A stretch of DNA of 16,122 nt, taken from contig JACPDS010000085.1 of assembly GCA_016183885.1 (NCBI GenBank), forward strand, positions 1 through 16,122. Direction: 5' to 3'. The notes under the pieces were generated by a model. The model had not been told where the DNA came from. It was given only the letters and a program-made list of their open reading frames with translations, and searched no databases. The translations under genes were made by a program, and so were the position numbers. Positions 14,762 to 16,122 of the stretch are shown piece after piece. Origin of the DNA: Armatimonadota bacterium (lineage in GTDB: Bacteria > Vulcanimicrobiota > JACPDS01). Numbering within the stretch: position 1 is the stretch's first letter; every line of letters begins with the position of its first letter.

Positions 14762-15889
14762 TTATTTTTTAAATAAATCCAGATATTCTTTTAAAACAAA
14801 TAGCCTGTTTCTGGAAAACCCTGTAATTTCTTTCAGAATTTTTAAATTCACTAGCGACTTAATGAGGCGGTTGGCACTGTTAAAACTAATGTTTAATCCT
14901 TGTTTAACTATTTTATTATTTATAACAGGACGGGAAAACATATAAAGCAATAATCTCTGTGCGTTTTTTATCCGAGTTCCCAATGTTATTATCTTGTTTT
15001 CATATTGATGACGCAAACTTATAATTTTCTTAAAAGTGTTTTTACTATCCTGCGCTATTTCAATTACTCCATTTAAAAAAAATTTCACCCATTGCTCTAA
15101 ATTGTTATTTTGTCTGACCATAGTCAGTGAATCGTAATATGAGCTTTTATTTTTTTCAAAAAACGCTGACAGATACAGGGTTGGTTTTGTTAAGATGCCG
15201 GAATCAATCAGCTGTAAGGTAATAAGCAATCTGCCTATTCTGCCGTTTCCGTCTAAGAATGGGTGAATTGTTTCAAATTGATAATGACTTATTGCGATTT
15301 TAATAAGAATTGGAATTTGCAAATTTTTATTGTGCCAGAATTTTTCAAGGTCAGTTAAAATATCTGGTATTTCTTCGTGGCTTGGAGGAATAAAAAAGGC
15401 ATCAGACAGATTTGATCCGCCTATCCAGTTTTGGCTTTTTCTTGTTTCGCCGGGCAGTTTGCATTCGCCTCTGACACCTGAAAGTAATATCCCGTGAGTA
15501 TCTTTTATTAAACGCATGCTTAATGGAAGTTTTGACAATTTCTCAATTGCGAAATTTATTGCTTTAATATAATTTTGAATTTCCCTCCAATCGTTTTTTT
15601 CCTCAGGATTTATTTCTTCTTCCGGCAAAACTGCTTCATCTATATTTGTCTTTGTACCCTCTATCATACTGGATTTAGCTGCTTCTCTTGTAATATGCAT
15701 CTGTATAAAGAAATCAACATCGGGCACCAAGTATGAATAGGCGTTCAATTCGCCTAAAAAAAGAACCGCCTGTTCAAGCAATAAATTAATCTTTTTATCC
15801 TGCCATTCAAAATCGTGGTTAATAAATGAAGGGCTGAAACTTTTATATTGGTATTGCTGTCTATATGTTCCCGCTTTAAAATTTTTCAT
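14762..15889 (-). CDS. Fic family protein adenylyltransferase, class II, with C-terminal HTH
   Basis: Fic enzymes usually transfer AMP from ATP to hydroxyl side chains of target proteins. The catalytic motif HPFLDGNGRIGR is intact (H209 to R220, counting from the ATG at 15889). The inhibitory-helix motif [S/T]xxxE[G/N] is present upstream as S73-S-M-I-E77-G78, which makes this an auto-inhibited class II Fic. The N-terminus MKNFKAGTYRQQYQYKSFSP and VPDVDFFIQMHITREAAKSS are typical of the Fic_N domain. A winged-helix-like region fills about 300-375. A TTG at 15901 also opens the frame, but it lies inside the palindrome and the family N-terminus begins at MKNF, so I choose the ATG (375 residues). 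No antitoxin gene is adjacent; inhibition is internal. Its codon use is foreign-looking. Confidence 0.93.
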   Translation of the reverse strand: MKNFKAGTYRQQYQYKSFSPSFINHDFEWQDKKINLLLEQAVLFLGELNAYSYLVPDVDFFIQMHITREAAKSSMIEGTKTNIDEAVLPEEEINPEEKNDWREIQNYIKAINFAIEKLSKLPLSMRLIKDTHGILLSGVRGECKLPGETRKSQNWIGGSNLSDAFFIPPSHEEIPDILTDLEKFWHNKNLQIPILIKIAISHYQFETIHPFLDGNGRIGRLLITLQLIDSGILTKPTLYLSAFFEKNKSSYYDSLTMVRQNNNLEQWVKFFLNGVIEIAQDSKNTFKKIISLRHQYENKIITLGTRIKNAQRLLLYMFSRPVINNKIVKQGLNISFNSANRLIKSLVNLKILKEITGFSRNRLFVLKEYLDLFKK

Positions 15890-15895
15890 GGTTTT

Positions 15896-15921
15896 TGACA
15901 ATATAAATATTTATATTGTCA
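15896..15921. promoter_or_regulatory. 26-bp perfect palindrome at the fic start site (operator candidate)
   Basis: The half-site TGACAATATAAAT is followed directly by its exact reverse complement. The palindrome touches the last base of the -10 hexamer on the minus strand and covers the predicted transcription start (near 15914). Symmetry of this length at that place is typical of a repressor site. The winged-helix end of Fic itself is a possible ligand. Confidence 0.7.
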
Positions 15922-15949
15922 TTATAAATAGATTTTGGAGATATGTCAA
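15921..15949 (-). promoter_or_regulatory. Consensus sigma-70 promoter of fic
   Basis: On the minus strand TTGACA (15944-15949), a 17-bp spacer and TATAAT (15921-15926) match both consensus hexamers at the best spacing. The fic ATG at 15889 lies 31 bp after the -10. No Shine-Dalgarno sequence is visible in the short leader. Confidence 0.8.
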
Positions 15950-15997
15950 TTTATTGCCTAAACAGATATAATCAGTGTATATATAAATTTTGAAATA

Positions 15998-16035
15998 AAA
16001 AAACCGCAATCATTGTTATTGCAATAAATTGTGGC
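15998..16035. repeat. Inverted repeat with T-run on the minus strand
   Basis: TTATTGCAATAA (12-bp palindrome, 16015-16026) sits inside imperfect arms CCGCAAT and ATTGTGG. Read on the minus strand the hairpin GCAAT/ATTGC is followed by GG and seven T residues, so it could end transcription entering from the right, insulating fic. The stem is short and the call is tentative. Confidence 0.35.
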
Positions 16036-16088
16036 TTAAGCCTCTTATCGAAAAGTCAATTTCGTAATAAACTTACGCTAGTAAAGTG

Positions 16089-16118
16089 AAAGATAAAAAA
16101 GAAGCCGCTAAATCGTAA
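16089..16118 (+). repeat. 30-bp direct repeat, copy 2
   Basis: Exact copy of the topA 3' end (14514-14543). Upstream it is preceded by a short open stretch reading TYASKV after a stop, so it is not attached to a second topA. Only four bases follow before the window ends. Candidate attR, or a contig-end overlap. Confidence 0.95.
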
Positions 16119-16122
16119 AACT

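Larger units (their letters stand above)
14544..16118. mobile_element. 1,575-bp segment bracketed by the topA-end direct repeat
   Basis: The segment holds a truncated TolC-like fragment, a Fic gene with its own consensus promoter and operator-like palindrome, and a second copy of the topA tail. Codon use in fic differs from the neighbours: more CTG, CTT and AGG, where the rest strongly prefers TTA and AGA. No terminal inverted repeats, transposase or integrase are visible. The layout fits integration into a gene's 3' end by a recombinase supplied in trans, or a fragment left after deletion of a larger element. The alternative is a misjoined or lasso-shaped contig, because the repeat lies 4 bases from the window end. 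Confidence 0.4.

Noticed and set aside
16080..16118. Second, partial topA gene at the window end
   Set aside because: Only the 30 identical bases match; a stop codon lies in frame just upstream and no zinc-ribbon sequence precedes it.

Overview
The window is AT-rich bacterial DNA (by eye about one third G+C, with heavy use of TTA, AAA and ATT codons). Most of it reads as one coherent genome. It opens inside a gene (ybaB) and ends 4 bases after a repeat, so it may be a whole short contig. The gene mix is a type II secretion/type IV pilus inner-membrane protein, lipoyl synthase, a class 1B dihydroorotate dehydrogenase, a siroheme decarboxylase AhbB-type protein and a cellobiose-type PTS. This suggests an uncultured, probably anaerobic, Gram-negative-type bacterium. 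Candidate phyla such as Omnitrophota or Margulisbacteria are a guess I cannot test here.

Layout. (1) Positions 1-4620, plus strand: ybaB (5' partial), recR, lipA, a gspF/pilC homologue, pyrD, then a separately expressed 147-residue protein of unknown function. (2) Positions 4617-11079, minus strand: one very tight run of seven genes. In transcription order these are PTS IIC, PTS IIA, a family 4 6-phospho-glycosidase, a DUF362 protein, ahbB-like siroheme decarboxylase, hemL and a long-chain polyprenyl synthase. Neighbours overlap or lie within about a dozen bases, so sugar uptake, tetrapyrrole synthesis and polyprenyl synthesis seem to share one transcript. No PTS IIB gene is present, and hemL carries a one-base frameshift. 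(3) Positions 11080-11332: a divergent intergenic region with a GC-rich patch full of nested inverted repeats, a candidate structured RNA. (4) Positions 11333-14543, plus strand: dprA and topA. (5) Positions 14544-16118: a 1,575-bp segment unlike the rest. It holds a truncated TolC-family fragment and an intact Fic AMP-transferase gene behind a perfect consensus sigma-70 promoter, with a 26-bp perfect palindrome at its start site.

The main observation is that the last nine codons plus stop of topA (30 bp) recur exactly at 16089-16118, so segment 5 is bracketed by a direct repeat. This looks like integration of a small non-autonomous element into the 3' end of topA. The alternative is a lasso-shaped or chimeric assembly ending in a repeat. 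The two can be told apart by read mapping. No tRNA, rRNA, CRISPR array, complete IS or recombinase gene was found.
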